64,000 bases of DNA, taken from NCBI RefSeq assembly GCF_030164425.1, contig NZ_JASNJD010000004.1:1-64000 (forward strand), written 5' to 3'. Below are positions 16,802 through 26,547 of the stretch, piece by piece; position 1 is the stretch's first letter, and each line of letters opens with the position of its first letter. The notes under the pieces are model-generated. The model saw only the letters and a program-made list of their open reading frames with translations. It was not told the origin of the DNA and did no database searches. This stretch comes from Pseudodonghicola flavimaris. GTDB lineage: Bacteria > Pseudomonadota > Alphaproteobacteria > Rhodobacterales > Rhodobacteraceae. The translations under genes and the position numbers were made by a program.

Positions 16802-17584
16802 ATGAGTAACGTGCTGGAGCTTCTGGTCGGCGAACTGGCCAGCGGCGCGGTCGAGGTGGTCGACCTCACCTTCACCCTGCGCGAAGACAGCCCGGTCATC
16901 GTGCTGCCGCCGGAATTCGGCGAATCCGCTCCGGTGCGGATCGAGCGGATCTCGCGCTACGACGCCTCCGGCCCATCTTGGTACTGGAACAACCTCAGCT
17001 TCGGCGAACATACTGGCACCCATTTCGATGCGCCGGTGCATTGGTTCACCGGCCGCGATCTGCCCTGCAACACCGTCGACACCATCCCGGTGGGGCGGAT
17101 GGTGGCCCCGGTCTGCGTCATCGACGTCTCGGCCGAATGCGCCGCCGATCCCGACTTCCTGCTGACCCGGGCCCGGGTCGAGGCCTGGGAGGCGGAGCAC
17201 GGCAGGATCGCCGCCGGTCACTGGGTGCTGATGCGCAGCGACTGGTCCAAGCGCAGCGGGCTGGCCTATGCCAACCTGGGCGAGGACGGCGCCCATACCC
17301 CGGGCCCCGATGCCGAGGTGATGCAATGGCTGGTGGAAGAGCGCGACATTCTCGGCTTCGGCACCGAGACCATCGGCACCGATGCCGGGCAGGGGGGGCA
17401 CCTGGTGCCGCCCCTGCCGGCGCACCATTTCCTGCACGGGGCGGGGCGCTACGGTCTGCAGTGCCTCTGCGGGCTGGATCAGCTGCCGCCGCGTGGTGCC
17501 GTCCTGATGACCGCGCCGCTGAAAATCCACGAAGGTTCCGGCAGCCCGCTGCGGGTGCTGGCGCTGGTGCCCCGCGCCGGCTGA
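16802..17584 (+). CDS. cyclase-family metal-dependent hydrolase (kynurenine formamidase-like)
   Basis: 260 residues from the ATG at 16802 (GGAAGGGAAG upstream); an in-frame ATG at 16784 overlaps the previous stop and is possible. The family metal-binding motif HTGTHFDAPVHW starts at residue 70 (H70, H74, D76). LRSDWSKR-like and TDAGQGG segments, plus a late HHFLHGAGRYGLQCL element with conserved residues, match the cyclase (PF04199) fold used by isatin hydrolase, formamidase and related C-N or C-C hydrolases. It is the last gene of the LysR-linked operon and probably hydrolyses a ring or amide in that pathway. Substrate unknown. Confidence 0.82.
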   Translation: MSNVLELLVGELASGAVEVVDLTFTLREDSPVIVLPPEFGESAPVRIERISRYDASGPSWYWNNLSFGEHTGTHFDAPVHWFTGRDLPCNTVDTIPVGRMVAPVCVIDVSAECAADPDFLLTRARVEAWEAEHGRIAAGHWVLMRSDWSKRSGLAYANLGEDGAHTPGPDAEVMQWLVEERDILGFGTETIGTDAGQGGHLVPPLPAHHFLHGAGRYGLQCLCGLDQLPPRGAVLMTAPLKIHEGSGSPLRVLALVPRAG

Positions 17585-17809
17585 CCGCCGCGCCCGACCG
17601 GGCCGCCGACCCTGCCGCCGCACCTCCGGGGCGGCGGGGATCCTCGGGCTGCCGAAAATTTGTTCGACCCTGACGCTTTTTTATGTCCCTGTGAGGTCTG
17701 AGGCGCAGCTTGGGCCTAGGAACCCGCGCCGGCGGCTTTCTATTCTGAGGCGACAGAGAGGCGCGTTGCCCCGCGGGCGGGCGTGGCGCAAGGGACAGAA
17801 CGAGGCATC

Positions 17810-20800
17810 ATGGCGATCTACGCATCCATCCACCACGTCACGCATTACACATACGACCGTCTGGTGTCGCTGGGGCCGCAGATCATCCGCCTGCGTCCGG
17901 CGCCGCATTCCCGCACCCGGGTGATTTCCCATTCTCTCAAGGTCACGCCGGCGGATCACTTCGTCAATCACCAGCAGGACCCCTACGGCAACTGGCAGGC
18001 TCGCTTCGTCTTTCCCGAGCCGGTGACCGAATTCCGGGTCGAGGTCGATCTGGTCGCCGACATGACGGTCTATAACCCCTTCGATTTCTTCGTCGAGGAA
18101 AGCGCTGAATACTGGCCGTTCGACTATCCCGCCGATCTGAAAGACGATCTGGTGATCTACCGCACGCCGGAGCCGGAAGGCCCGTTGCTGGCGCAGTTCA
18201 TCGGCAGCATCGATTTCAAGACATCCCGGACCGTCGATTTCCTGGTCGCGCTGAACGCGCGGATCGCCGATTACGTCAACTACACCATTCGGATGGAGGC
18301 CGGGGTGCAGACCCCGGACGAGACGCTGGAAAAGAAATCCGGCAGCTGCCGGGATTCCAGCTGGCTGCTGGTGCAGGTGCTGCGCCATCTCGGGTTCGCC
18401 GCCCGCTTCGTCTCCGGCTATCTGATCCAGCTGAAACCGGATCTGGAGGCGCTGGACGGTCCCTCCGGCACCGATCACGATTTCACCGATCTGCACGCCT
18501 GGTGCGAGGTTTTCCTGCCCGGCGCCGGCTGGGTCGGGCTCGATCCCACCTCGGGCCTGTTGACCGGGGAAAGCCATATCCCGCTGGCCGCGACGCCGCA
18601 TTACCGCAACGCCGCCCCCATCGCCGGCGGGTTCTCGGCCGTGGGCACGCCGGAGGTGAGCTTCGATTTCGATATGCAGGTGACCCGGGTCGCCGAGCAT
18701 CCGCGCATCACCAAGCCGTTTTCCGAAGACGCCTGGGACCGGCTGAATGCCCTGGGTGCCAAGGTGGACGCGGATCTGGCCGAAGGCGATGTGCGGCTGA
18801 CCATGGGCGGTGAGCCGACCTTCGTGTCGATCGACGATTTCGAAAGCGACGAGTGGAACACCGCCGCCGTGGGGCCGCAGAAACGCGGGCTGGCCGACGA
18901 TCTGATCCGGCGGCTGCGCGACCGGTTCGCCCCCGGCGGCTTTCTGCACTACGGTCAGGGTAAATGGTATCCGGGCGAAAGCCTGCCGCGCTGGACCTTC
19001 TCGCTTTATTGGCGGCGCGACGGCAAACCGGTGTGGAAGAACCCCGAGCTGATCGCGCGCGAGGCGCAGCCGGCCCCGGCCAGCGCCGAGGATGCCGGCG
19101 CCTTCATGCGCAGGTTCGCCGAAAACCTCGGGGTCGAGGCCGAGTGCGCCCAGCCCGCTTTCGAGGATCCGGGCGAATGGATCCTGAAAGAGGCGATGCT
19201 GCCGCCGAATGTCAGCCCGGAGAATTCCAAACTGAAGAACCCGGAGGATCGCGCCCGCTTCGCCCGGGTGTTCGAGCGCGGCCTGACCGAGCCGGCGGGC
19301 TATATCCTGCCGATTCAGGCCTGGCAGTCGCAGGCCAGTGGCCGGCGCTGGCGGTCCGAACGCTGGAAGGGTCGGCGCGGGCATCTGTTCCTGATCCCCG
19401 GCGACAGCCCGGTGGGGTTCCGGCTGCCGCTGGGATCGCTGCCCTATGTGGCGCCCTCGGCCTATCCCTATTCCTATCCCACCGATCCGACGGTGGAACG
19501 GGCGGCGTTGCCCGATTTCCACGTCGCGATGGCCGAACGCCGCCAGCGGGTGCAGGAGGAGATCGACCGCCTCGCCGCGGAGGAGACCGGGCGGGCGGCG
19601 GCAGAGGCGGCCGAACGCGCCGCGCTGATGCCGGAGGTCGACACCGACCGGGTGCAGCCGGTGTCAGAGGCACAATCGGCCGGCGGTGAACGGCAGAAGA
19701 TCATGGCCCAGGGCATCGACCCCGAAGGGGGGGCGGTGCGCACCGCCATCGCCATCGAACCGCGCGAGGGGCGGCTCTGTCTCTTCATGCCGCCTTGCGA
19801 GACGCTGGAGGATTACCTCGATCTGCTGGCCACGGCGGAGGAGACTGCGGCAGATCTGGGCCTGCCCATTCATATCGAGGGCTACGCCCCGCCGCACGAC
19901 CCGCGGCTGAACGTGATCCGCGTCGCCCCTGACCCCGGCGTGATCGAGGTGAATATCCATCCGGCCTACAGCTGGCAGGATTGCGTCGCCACCACCGAGG
20001 CGATCTATGAGGAAGCGCGGCAATCGCGCCTGGGCGCCGACAAGTTCATGATCGACGGCCGCCACACCGGCACCGGCGGCGGCAACCATGTGGTGGTCGG
20101 CGGCGAGACCCCGAATGACAGCCCCTTCCTGCGCCGCCCCGACCTGCTGAAATCGCTGATCCTGATGTGGCAGCGGCATCCGTCGCTGTCCTATCTGTTC
20201 TCCGGTCTCTTCATCGGCCCGACCTCTCAGGCGCCGCGGATCGACGAGGCCCGCCACGACAGCCTTTACGAGCTGGAAATTGCGCTGAGCCAGATCGTGC
20301 CGCCCTGGCAGGGAACGACGCCGCCACCCTGGCTGACCGACCGGCTGCTGAGGAACATCCTGATTGACGTCACCGGCAACACCCACCGGGCCGAGATCTG
20401 CATCGACAAGCTCTATTCCCCCGACGGCCCCACCGGCCGGCTGGGCCTGGTGGAGTTCCGCGGGTTCGAGATGCCGCCCGATCCGCGCATGTCGCTGGCC
20501 CAGCAGCTGTTGCTGCGGGCGATCATCGCGCGCTGCTGGAAGGCGCCGGTCCAAGGCCGGCCGGTGCGCTGGGGCACGGTGCTGCACGACCGGTTCATGC
20601 TGCCGCATTTCATCTGGGAGGATTTCCTCTCGGTGCTGGCCGATCTCCGGCAGCACGGCTTTGCAATGGAGCCGGAGTGGTTCGTGGCGCAATCCGAATT
20701 CCGCTTCCCCTTCTGTGGCCAGATCGAGGCCGAGGGGGTGCATCTGGAGCTGCGTCAGGCGTTGGAGCCCTGGCATGTGCTGGGCGAGACCGGCGCCATC

Positions 20801-21256
20801 GGCGGCACCGTGCGCTATACCGACAGCTCGGTCGAGAGGCTGCAGGTGAAGATGACGACGCTGCATCAGGACCGCTACCGGGTGATGTGCAACCGGCGCC
20901 CGATGCCGCTGGCCCGTACCGGCACCTCCGGCGTGTCGGTGGCCGGGGTCCGGTTCAAGGCCTGGCAGCCGCCCGAGGCCCTGCATCCGACCCTGCCGGT
21001 CAATGCGCCGCTGACCTTCGACATCTACGACGACTGGACCGGGCGGGCGATTGCCGGCTGCACCTATCACGTCGCCCATCCCGGCGGGCGCAGCTATGAC
21101 ACCTTCCCGGTCAACGGCAACGAGGCCGAGGCACGGCGGCTGGCCCGGTTCGAGGCCTTCGGCCACACGCCGGGCGATTACGTCCCCGCGCCGGAGGTGC
21201 CGCACCCGGAATTTCCCTTGACGCTGGACCTCAGACGGCCCATCGGACTGCTCTGA
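17810..21256 (+). CDS. transglutaminase domain plus DUF2126 (glutamine-synthetase-like amidoligase)
   Basis: 1148 residues from the ATG at 17810 ([17 protein letters not shown] is the usual start of the family). Residues 1-about 290 are a bacterial transglutaminase N-domain and core with the triad C180 (GSCRDSS), H229 (DLHAWCE) and D245 (GLDPTSG). The remaining about 850 residues are DUF2126, starting near [14 protein letters not shown] and including [15 protein letters not shown] and [12 protein letters not shown]; this domain has been linked to COOH-NH2 ligases of the glutamine-synthetase fold. It heads a three-gene cluster with an ATP-grasp/alpha-E protein and a second transglutaminase, thought to make and process an unknown peptide-like or isopeptide-modified product. 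Cytoplasmic; no signal peptide. Confidence 0.92.
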   Translation: MAIYASIHHVTHYTYDRLVSLGPQIIRLRPAPHSRTRVISHSLKVTPADHFVNHQQDPYGNWQARFVFPEPVTEFRVEVDLVADMTVYNPFDFFVEESAEYWPFDYPADLKDDLVIYRTPEPEGPLLAQFIGSIDFKTSRTVDFLVALNARIADYVNYTIRMEAGVQTPDETLEKKSGSCRDSSWLLVQVLRHLGFAARFVSGYLIQLKPDLEALDGPSGTDHDFTDLHAWCEVFLPGAGWVGLDPTSGLLTGESHIPLAATPHYRNAAPIAGGFSAVGTPEVSFDFDMQVTRVAEHPRITKPFSEDAWDRLNALGAKVDADLAEGDVRLTMGGEPTFVSIDDFESDEWNTAAVGPQKRGLADDLIRRLRDRFAPGGFLHYGQGKWYPGESLPRWTFSLYWRRDGKPVWKNPELIAREAQPAPASAEDAGAFMRRFAENLGVEAECAQPAFEDPGEWILKEAMLPPNVSPENSKLKNPEDRARFARVFERGLTEPAGYILPIQAWQSQASGRRWRSERWKGRRGHLFLIPGDSPVGFRLPLGSLPYVAPSAYPYSYPTDPTVERAALPDFHVAMAERRQRVQEEIDRLAAEETGRAAAEAAERAALMPEVDTDRVQPVSEAQSAGGERQKIMAQGIDPEGGAVRTAIAIEPREGRLCLFMPPCETLEDYLDLLATAEETAADLGLPIHIEGYAPPHDPRLNVIRVAPDPGVIEVNIHPAYSWQDCVATTEAIYEEARQSRLGADKFMIDGRHTGTGGGNHVVVGGETPNDSPFLRRPDLLKSLILMWQRHPSLSYLFSGLFIGPTSQAPRIDEARHDSLYELEIALSQIVPPWQGTTPPPWLTDRLLRNILIDVTGNTHRAEICIDKLYSPDGPTGRLGLVEFRGFEMPPDPRMSLAQQLLLRAIIARCWKAPVQGRPVRWGTVLHDRFMLPHFIWEDFLSVLADLRQHGFAMEPEWFVAQSEFRFPFCGQIEAEGVHLELRQALEPWHVLGETGAIGGTVRYTDSSVERLQVKMTTLHQDRYRVMCNRRPMPLARTGTSGVSVAGVRFKAWQPPEALHPTLPVNAPLTFDIYDDWTGRAIAGCTYHVAHPGGRSYDTFPVNGNEAEARRLARFEAFGHTPGDYVPAPEVPHPEFPLTLDLRRPIGLL

Positions 21257-21296
21257 CCGCCCGATAGCCGCCGCAAACGCCGCCCGAGACCCGATC

Positions 21297-23732
21297 ATGT
21301 CGCCTGGAGCCCTGAAAGACACCGTGCCGCCGGATATCTTCGCCGAATACCGGCGGCTGACCGGCGTTGCCGACGAGCTGTTCGACGAGAACGGACAGAT
21401 GCGCCCGGTCTGGCGGCGCTTCGTGGATCGGTTCGCGCGGCTGACCTCGGAGGAGATCGCCGCCCGTTTCGAACGCGCCGATCAGTATCTGCGCGATGCC
21501 GGGGTGTTCTACCGGCAGTATTCGAATGACCCGCTGGCGGAACGGGACTGGCCGCTCAGCCATATCCCGGTGATCCTGCACGAAGACGAATGGGCGCAGA
21601 TCTGTGCCGGCCTGTCGCAGCGCGCCGATCTGCTGGAACGGGTGATGGCCGATCTCTACGGGCCGGGGCAGCTGGTGGCCGACAATCACCTGCCGGCGGA
21701 ACTGGTGGCGCGGTCGCCGCACTGGCTGCGGCCGATGGTGGGGGTGACGCCGCGCGGCGGTCATTACCTGCATTTCCTCGCGTTCGAGATCGGCCGCTCG
21801 CCCGACGGGTCGTGGTTCGTGCTGGGCGATCGCACCCAGGCGCCCTCCGGTTCGGGCTTCGCGCTGGAAAACCGGATGGCGACGGGGCGGATTTTCCCCG
21901 AACGGTTTCCCCGCGCCTATATTCACAAGCTGGCGGGGTTCTTCGAGACCTTCCGCGATTCCATCGAGGCGCTGGCGGCGCCGCCCTGGGAGCGGCCGCG
22001 GACCGGTGGCATCCTGACCCCGGGACCGTCGAACGACACCTACTACGAACACACTTATATCGCCCGCTACCTCGGCATGATGCTGCTGGAGGGCGAGGAC
22101 CTGCTGGTCGAGAACGGCGAGGCGATGGTGCGCACCATCGAGGGGCCGAAACCCTTGGGTGTGCTCTGGCGCCGCATCGACGCCAGCTTTGCCGATCCGT
22201 TGGAATTCGACCCGAATTCGCAGATCGGCACGCCCGGGCTGATGGAGGCGGTGCGCGCCGGCAACCTGTCGATGGCCAATGCGCTGGGGTCGGGCGTTCT
22301 GGAAATGCGGGCGATGATGGCGTTCCTGCCGCGCATCAGCGAGGTGCTGACAGGGCAGCCGCTGCAATTGCCGAATATCGCCACCTGGTGGTGCGGCGGC
22401 GCGGCCGAACGCGCCTATGTCAGCGATAATGCCGAGACCATGCTGATCGGTCCCGCCGACGCGGTGGAACTGCCTTTCGATCTGGGCGGCTCGACGCCGC
22501 TGGGGGATGAGGACAGCGGCGGCGGGGCACCGTCGATCGCGGCCTGGCTGGAGCAGCATGGCGACCGGCTGGTGGGCCAGGAGGCGGTGACCCTGTCGAC
22601 GACGCCGGCCTGGGAAGACGATGGCGAGACGCCCGAGGGCGGCGGTGGCCGGGTGGTGCCGCGGCCGATGACCGTGCGGGTCTTCGCGGCGCGCACCGCC
22701 GAGGGCTGGACCTTCATGCAAGGCGGCTATGCCCGGATCGGCCGCTCCGGCGACGCCACCGCCCTGGCGATGCAGCGCGGCGGCTCGGTCGCCGATGTCT
22801 GGGTGGTCTCCGACCGGCCGGTGCACCGGATCGCGCGGACCCGGAACGCCGAAGGCGATTTCCGCCGCGCCACCCCCGGCATCCTGCCGGCGCGGGCGGC
22901 CGATAACCTCTATTGGCTGGGGCGCTATCTGGAGCGGACCGAGGATGCGGTCCGACTGATCCGCGCCTATCACCTGCGGCTCGCCGCCACCGACAACCGC
23001 AACGACGCCCGGCTGAAGACGCTGCGCCACTATCTGAAGAGCTATGGCTTCGACCTGTCGCAGACGATCCCGGAGGCGCTGATCGGCCGGATCATCGCCG
23101 CGCGGAGCTGTGCCGGCAAGGTGCGGGACCGGTTTTCCACCGATGGCTGGTCGGCACTGAACGACCTGCTGAAGACCGCCAGCCGGATGACCGGTACGGC
23201 ACAGCCAGGCGACGATTGCGCCCGGGCGATGTCGGTGCTGGTGCGCAAGATCGCCGGGATCACCGGGCTGGTGCATGAGAACATGTACCGGTTCTCCGGC
23301 TGGAACTTCCTCAGCTTCGGCCGGGCGCTGGAGCGCGCCGATGCGATCGCCTCGCTGCTGGCGGTGTTCACCGCCGAGGATGCGCCGCAGGGGGCGCTGG
23401 ATATCGCGGTGGAGGTGGGCGACAGCATCATCACCCATCAGCGCCGCTACCGGGTGGAGACCAATCGCGACACCGTGGTCGATCTGCTGGCGCTGGATGC
23501 CGACAATCCGCGGGCGCTGCTGTTCCTGATCCGCCGCCTGCGCCAGCTGGCCGAGGATCTGCCGGCGGCCGAGGCGCATGGCCGCCCCTCCGAGCTGTTG
23601 CGGGCGATCCTGCCGCTGGAGGCAGAGATCGCCTGCGCCCGTCCTGCGGACTTGACCACCGAGCGGCTGTGGCAGTTGCGGGCCGATCTGGCGGTCATTT
23701 CCGACGGTCTGTCCTCTTCCTATCTGAGGTGA
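21297..23732 (+). CDS. circularly permuted ATP-grasp (type 2) plus alpha-E domain protein
   Basis: 811 residues. The N-terminal about 480 residues match the circularly permuted ATP-grasp type 2 family (FYRQYSNDPLAERDWPL, then LTPGPSNDTYYEHTYIARYLG, LLEGEDLLV and LWRRIDASFADPLEF). From about 520 (ARAADNLYWLGRYLERTEDAVRL, a family signature) to the end is a helical alpha-E domain. Elsewhere these two halves are often separate genes; here they are one polypeptide. The family is predicted to ligate amino acids or peptides through an acyl-phosphate. It lies 40 bp after the DUF2126 gene and 3 bp before the second transglutaminase, so it is part of one operon. Confidence 0.92.
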   Translation: MSPGALKDTVPPDIFAEYRRLTGVADELFDENGQMRPVWRRFVDRFARLTSEEIAARFERADQYLRDAGVFYRQYSNDPLAERDWPLSHIPVILHEDEWAQICAGLSQRADLLERVMADLYGPGQLVADNHLPAELVARSPHWLRPMVGVTPRGGHYLHFLAFEIGRSPDGSWFVLGDRTQAPSGSGFALENRMATGRIFPERFPRAYIHKLAGFFETFRDSIEALAAPPWERPRTGGILTPGPSNDTYYEHTYIARYLGMMLLEGEDLLVENGEAMVRTIEGPKPLGVLWRRIDASFADPLEFDPNSQIGTPGLMEAVRAGNLSMANALGSGVLEMRAMMAFLPRISEVLTGQPLQLPNIATWWCGGAAERAYVSDNAETMLIGPADAVELPFDLGGSTPLGDEDSGGGAPSIAAWLEQHGDRLVGQEAVTLSTTPAWEDDGETPEGGGGRVVPRPMTVRVFAARTAEGWTFMQGGYARIGRSGDATALAMQRGGSVADVWVVSDRPVHRIARTRNAEGDFRRATPGILPARAADNLYWLGRYLERTEDAVRLIRAYHLRLAATDNRNDARLKTLRHYLKSYGFDLSQTIPEALIGRIIAARSCAGKVRDRFSTDGWSALNDLLKTASRMTGTAQPGDDCARAMSVLVRKIAGITGLVHENMYRFSGWNFLSFGRALERADAIASLLAVFTAEDAPQGALDIAVEVGDSIITHQRRYRVETNRDTVVDLLALDADNPRALLFLIRRLRQLAEDLPAAEAHGRPSELLRAILPLEAEIACARPADLTTERLWQLRADLAVISDGLSSSYLR

Positions 23733-23735
23733 GCG

Positions 23736-24635
23736 ATGCGCTACGATGTCCGGCTCACGATCGATTACAGCTATGACGCGGTCTCCGACCGCGCCCGCAA
23801 CGTGCTGCGCCTGCTGCCCTCGGACATTCCCGGCCAGCAGCGGGTTCAGCAGCGCATGCTGAAGGTGACGCCGCGCCCCGGCGAACGCTATGACCGGGTC
23901 GATTTCTTCGGCAATGCCACCAGCGCGGTGGCCTGGCACCAGCCGATCCAGGCCTTTTCGCTGCATCTGACCGCCCAGGTGGAGCGGATCGCGGTGGCGA
24001 TGCCGCTGGATCTGTCGCCGCCGCTGGCCGGGCTGGCTGCCGATATCGCCAATGTGCACACGCTGCTGCCGACGGCGCCGCATCATTTCATGGCCGCCTC
24101 GCCGCGGGTGGCGCCGATGGCGGCGACCACGGAATATGCTCGCGGTTGCCTCACCCCCGGGATGACCGCGCTGCAGGCGGTGGAGGCGGTGGGCCGGGCG
24201 CTGCATCGCGACATGACCTTCGATCCGGAGGCGACCACCGTGGATACGCCGCCGGCCGAGGCCTTTCGCAACCGGCACGGGGTGTGTCAGGATTTCGCCC
24301 ATGTGATGATCGCGGCACTGCGCGGCATCGGCGTGCCGGCGGGCTATGTCTCGGGCTTTCTGCGCACCTTTCCGCCGCCTGGGCAGCCGCGGCTCGAAGG
24401 GGCGGATGCGATGCACGCCTGGGTACGGGCCTGGGTCGGGCAGGAAACCGGCTGGATCGAATTCGATCCGACCAACGATCAGTTCGCCGGCATCGATTAC
24501 ATCACCGTCGGCTACGGCCGCGACTACGGTGATGTCGCGCCGGTGCGGGGCGTGCTGCGCTCCTCCGGCGGGCAGGAGAGCCGGCAGGCCGTCGACGTGA
24601 TCCCGCTGGAGGCGGTGCCCGAGGTGCGCCGCTGA
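23736..24635 (+). CDS. transglutaminase-like cysteine peptidase family protein
   Basis: 299 residues. A bacterial transglutaminase N-terminal domain (MRYDVRLTIDYSYDAVSDRARN) precedes the core with the triad C184 (HGVCQDFAH), H227 (DAMHAWV) and D244 (EFDPTND). The spacing is canonical for the clan, whose members either cleave or form amide bonds. It is the third gene of the amidoligase cluster, 3 bp behind the ATP-grasp/alpha-E gene with TGAGGTGAG as ribosome site. In relatives of this cluster it is expected to process the product of the ligases. No signal peptide, so cytoplasmic. Confidence 0.92.
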   Translation: MRYDVRLTIDYSYDAVSDRARNVLRLLPSDIPGQQRVQQRMLKVTPRPGERYDRVDFFGNATSAVAWHQPIQAFSLHLTAQVERIAVAMPLDLSPPLAGLAADIANVHTLLPTAPHHFMAASPRVAPMAATTEYARGCLTPGMTALQAVEAVGRALHRDMTFDPEATTVDTPPAEAFRNRHGVCQDFAHVMIAALRGIGVPAGYVSGFLRTFPPPGQPRLEGADAMHAWVRAWVGQETGWIEFDPTNDQFAGIDYITVGYGRDYGDVAPVRGVLRSSGGQESRQAVDVIPLEAVPEVRR

Positions 24636-24685
24636 GCGCGAGTATCCGCGACGGCAAGGAGCCGCGAAGTGCAGGAGACATTGAG

Positions 24686-25612
24686 ATGAATTTTCCCGAC
24701 ACCGCCATTCTGGGCGCCGGCACCATCGGCATGAGCTGGGCGGCCCTGTTCGCCGCCACCGGTCGGCGCGTCGCCGTTTACGATCCCGCGCCGGACGCAG
24801 AGGCGAAGGTGCTGCATTTCGTCGAAACCGCGGCACAGACGCTGAGCGCGCTGGGCTGGGCGCAGGCGGGCGACACCTCGGGGCTGCGCTTCACCCGCGA
24901 TCCCGCCGATGCGGTGACCGGGGCGGGCTTCGTCCAGGAGAGCGTGCCGGAGCGGCTGGAGATCAAGCATGATCTCTACCGCGCGATCGAACCGGCGCTG
25001 GCTGCGGACGCAATCATCGGCAGTTCCACCTCCGGGCTGAAGCTGAGCCTGATGCAGGACGGTTTCGCCGATCCCGGCCGGCTGGTTCTGGCGCATCCCT
25101 TCAACCCGCCGCATCTGATCCCGCTGGTCGAACTGATGGGCAACGGGCGCACCGCGGCCGGCGTTCTGGACCGGGCGCAGGGCTTTTACGAGAGCATCGG
25201 CAAGGTCTGCGTGCGGCTGAACAAGGAGGTGCCCGGGCATATCGCCAACCGGCTGCAGGCGGCGATCTGGCGCGAGGCGATCAATCTGGCGGTCGAAGGG
25301 GTGGCCAGCGTCGGCGACATCGACAAGGCGGTGACCTACGGGCCGGGGCTGCGTTGGGCGGCGATGGGGCCGAGCTGCCTGTTCCATCTGGGCGGCGGTG
25401 CCGGCGGCATCCGCCACTTCTGCGATCACATCGGACCGGCGATGCAGAGCTGGTGGGACGATCTGGGCCACCCGGAGCTGACCCCGGAGGTCGTCGATAC
25501 GCTGGCAGCCGGGATCGCGGCAGAGACCGATGGCCAGTCGATGGAGGCGCTTGCCGCCCGGCGCGACGCCCTGGTGCTGGGCTATATACGTCAGCTGACC
25601 GCCGGGGACTGA
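24686..25612 (+). CDS. 3-hydroxyacyl-CoA dehydrogenase-type enzyme (lambda-crystallin/carnitine dehydrogenase-like)
   Basis: 308 residues. The N-terminal Rossmann domain starts at once with ILGAGTIGMSWAALFAATG and a D (VAVYDP) that fits NAD+. Typical 3-hydroxyacyl-CoA dehydrogenase segments follow: QESVPERLEIK, GSSTSGLKLS, LAHPFNPPHLIPLVE and VPGHIANRLQ. A single C-terminal domain rather than the duplicated one of FadB, and the overall size, resemble L-gulonate 3-dehydrogenase (lambda-crystallin) and carnitine 3-dehydrogenase. Substrate cannot be chosen. It lies 50 bp after the transglutaminase with AGGAG before the ATG; it may be read through from that operon but has no obvious functional link. 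Confidence 0.85.
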   Translation: MNFPDTAILGAGTIGMSWAALFAATGRRVAVYDPAPDAEAKVLHFVETAAQTLSALGWAQAGDTSGLRFTRDPADAVTGAGFVQESVPERLEIKHDLYRAIEPALAADAIIGSSTSGLKLSLMQDGFADPGRLVLAHPFNPPHLIPLVELMGNGRTAAGVLDRAQGFYESIGKVCVRLNKEVPGHIANRLQAAIWREAINLAVEGVASVGDIDKAVTYGPGLRWAAMGPSCLFHLGGGAGGIRHFCDHIGPAMQSWWDDLGHPELTPEVVDTLAAGIAAETDGQSMEALAARRDALVLGYIRQLTAGD

Positions 25613-25616
25613 GCGG

Positions 25617-26327
25617 TCAGTTCCCGGCAAAGCCCTCGGGGCGGAAGCGGACCATGGCGCCGGGGCCGCGCGGATCGAGGTCATAGAGCGTTTTGCGCGC
25701 AGTCAGATAGCTTCGCCACGTCTTCTCCGGCAGGGTGCTGATGCGTACCCCATGTGCGGTGTGCATCATTGGGGAGAGTGCGGCCAGCGGCATCCCGCGC
25801 CCCTGCTTGCTGTGGGTGGCGATCATCGCGCGGATTTGCAGGTCGAGTGGTGTGGGCCTGTCTGGCCTCTCGGCAGTTGGGGCCGGCAGTTCGGAGGGAC
25901 AGTGCGCCGGGGGCCGTGGCGTGGGGGCCGCTTGCCCAAGTTCGAGGAACCGGTTGCAGGCGGCGCGGAAGTGTTGCGGTGCCTTGGCCTCACCGGCGCC
26001 GACGATGGTCATGCCGCGTTCACGCAGGCGCAGGGCGAGATGGCTGAAATCGCCGTCGGAACTGGCCAGGATCAGCGCGCCGAAGTCGTGTTCCAGCGCC
26101 AGTTCCATCGCCTCCACCGTCATCAGCAGGTCAGCGGCGTTCTTGCCGTTGCCGGCGTGGCACAGGCGGAATCCCGGCGCGGCCTGCCAGGCCAGCGCGC
26201 GGCTGAAATCGCCGTAGACGCGCAGCACGGTCGGACGGCCCAGGGCCTCTGCGATCCGGCGCAGGTCGGGGGCATGGGCGGCGCTCAGGTTGTCGCCATC
26301 GACCAAGATCGCGATGCTGTCTTCCAT
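25617..26327 (-). CDS. NYN-domain (LabA/PIN-like RNase) protein with C-terminal LOTUS/OST-HTH-like region
   Basis: 236 residues; the ATG at 26327 has AGGAGG close upstream and begins right at the conserved core. The NYN domain (1-about 140) shows the acidic PIN-like residues VDGDN near the start and ILASSDGDFSHLALRLRERG in the middle, with the Asp residues expected to bind metal for RNA cleavage. After a Pro-rich linker, residues about 170-236 look like a LOTUS/OST-HTH RNA-binding domain (QGRGMPLAALSPMM, then the strand-rich end). It ends 5 bp from the convergent dehydrogenase stop and is divergent from the DSD1-type gene. Role probably in RNA turnover; target unknown. Confidence 0.88.
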   Translation of the reverse strand: MEDSIAILVDGDNLSAAHAPDLRRIAEALGRPTVLRVYGDFSRALAWQAAPGFRLCHAGNGKNAADLLMTVEAMELALEHDFGALILASSDGDFSHLALRLRERGMTIVGAGEAKAPQHFRAACNRFLELGQAAPTPRPPAHCPSELPAPTAERPDRPTPLDLQIRAMIATHSKQGRGMPLAALSPMMHTAHGVRISTLPEKTWRSYLTARKTLYDLDPRGPGAMVRFRPEGFAGN

Positions 26328-26547
26328 GGGATCCTCCTGTCGCTGTCGGGCATCGGAGATAGCGCGCGAACCCGGCCAAAATTGGGCGCCGGCATATCGA
26401 AACGGGTGATGGCGGGCCTTCCGTCGCGTCACGGCGCCCGCGGCGGATCCTCTGTCGCCGCACGGGTCCGCCAGCATCCGGTTTTTCGTTGAGCGGGCCG
26501 ATGCCGCCGTTATGGTCGTGCCGACAGGCTGCGACGAAGGGGACCCG

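Noticed and set aside
21231-24836. A very long open frame on the minus strand opposite the ATP-grasp/alpha-E and transglutaminase genes (also similar ones, e.g. 47370-50132 and 17681-19522).
   Set aside because: In high-GC DNA the antisense frame of a real gene often lacks stops. The translations are rich in Arg, His, Gln and Gly with no recognisable domain, and the plus-strand genes have full family motifs.
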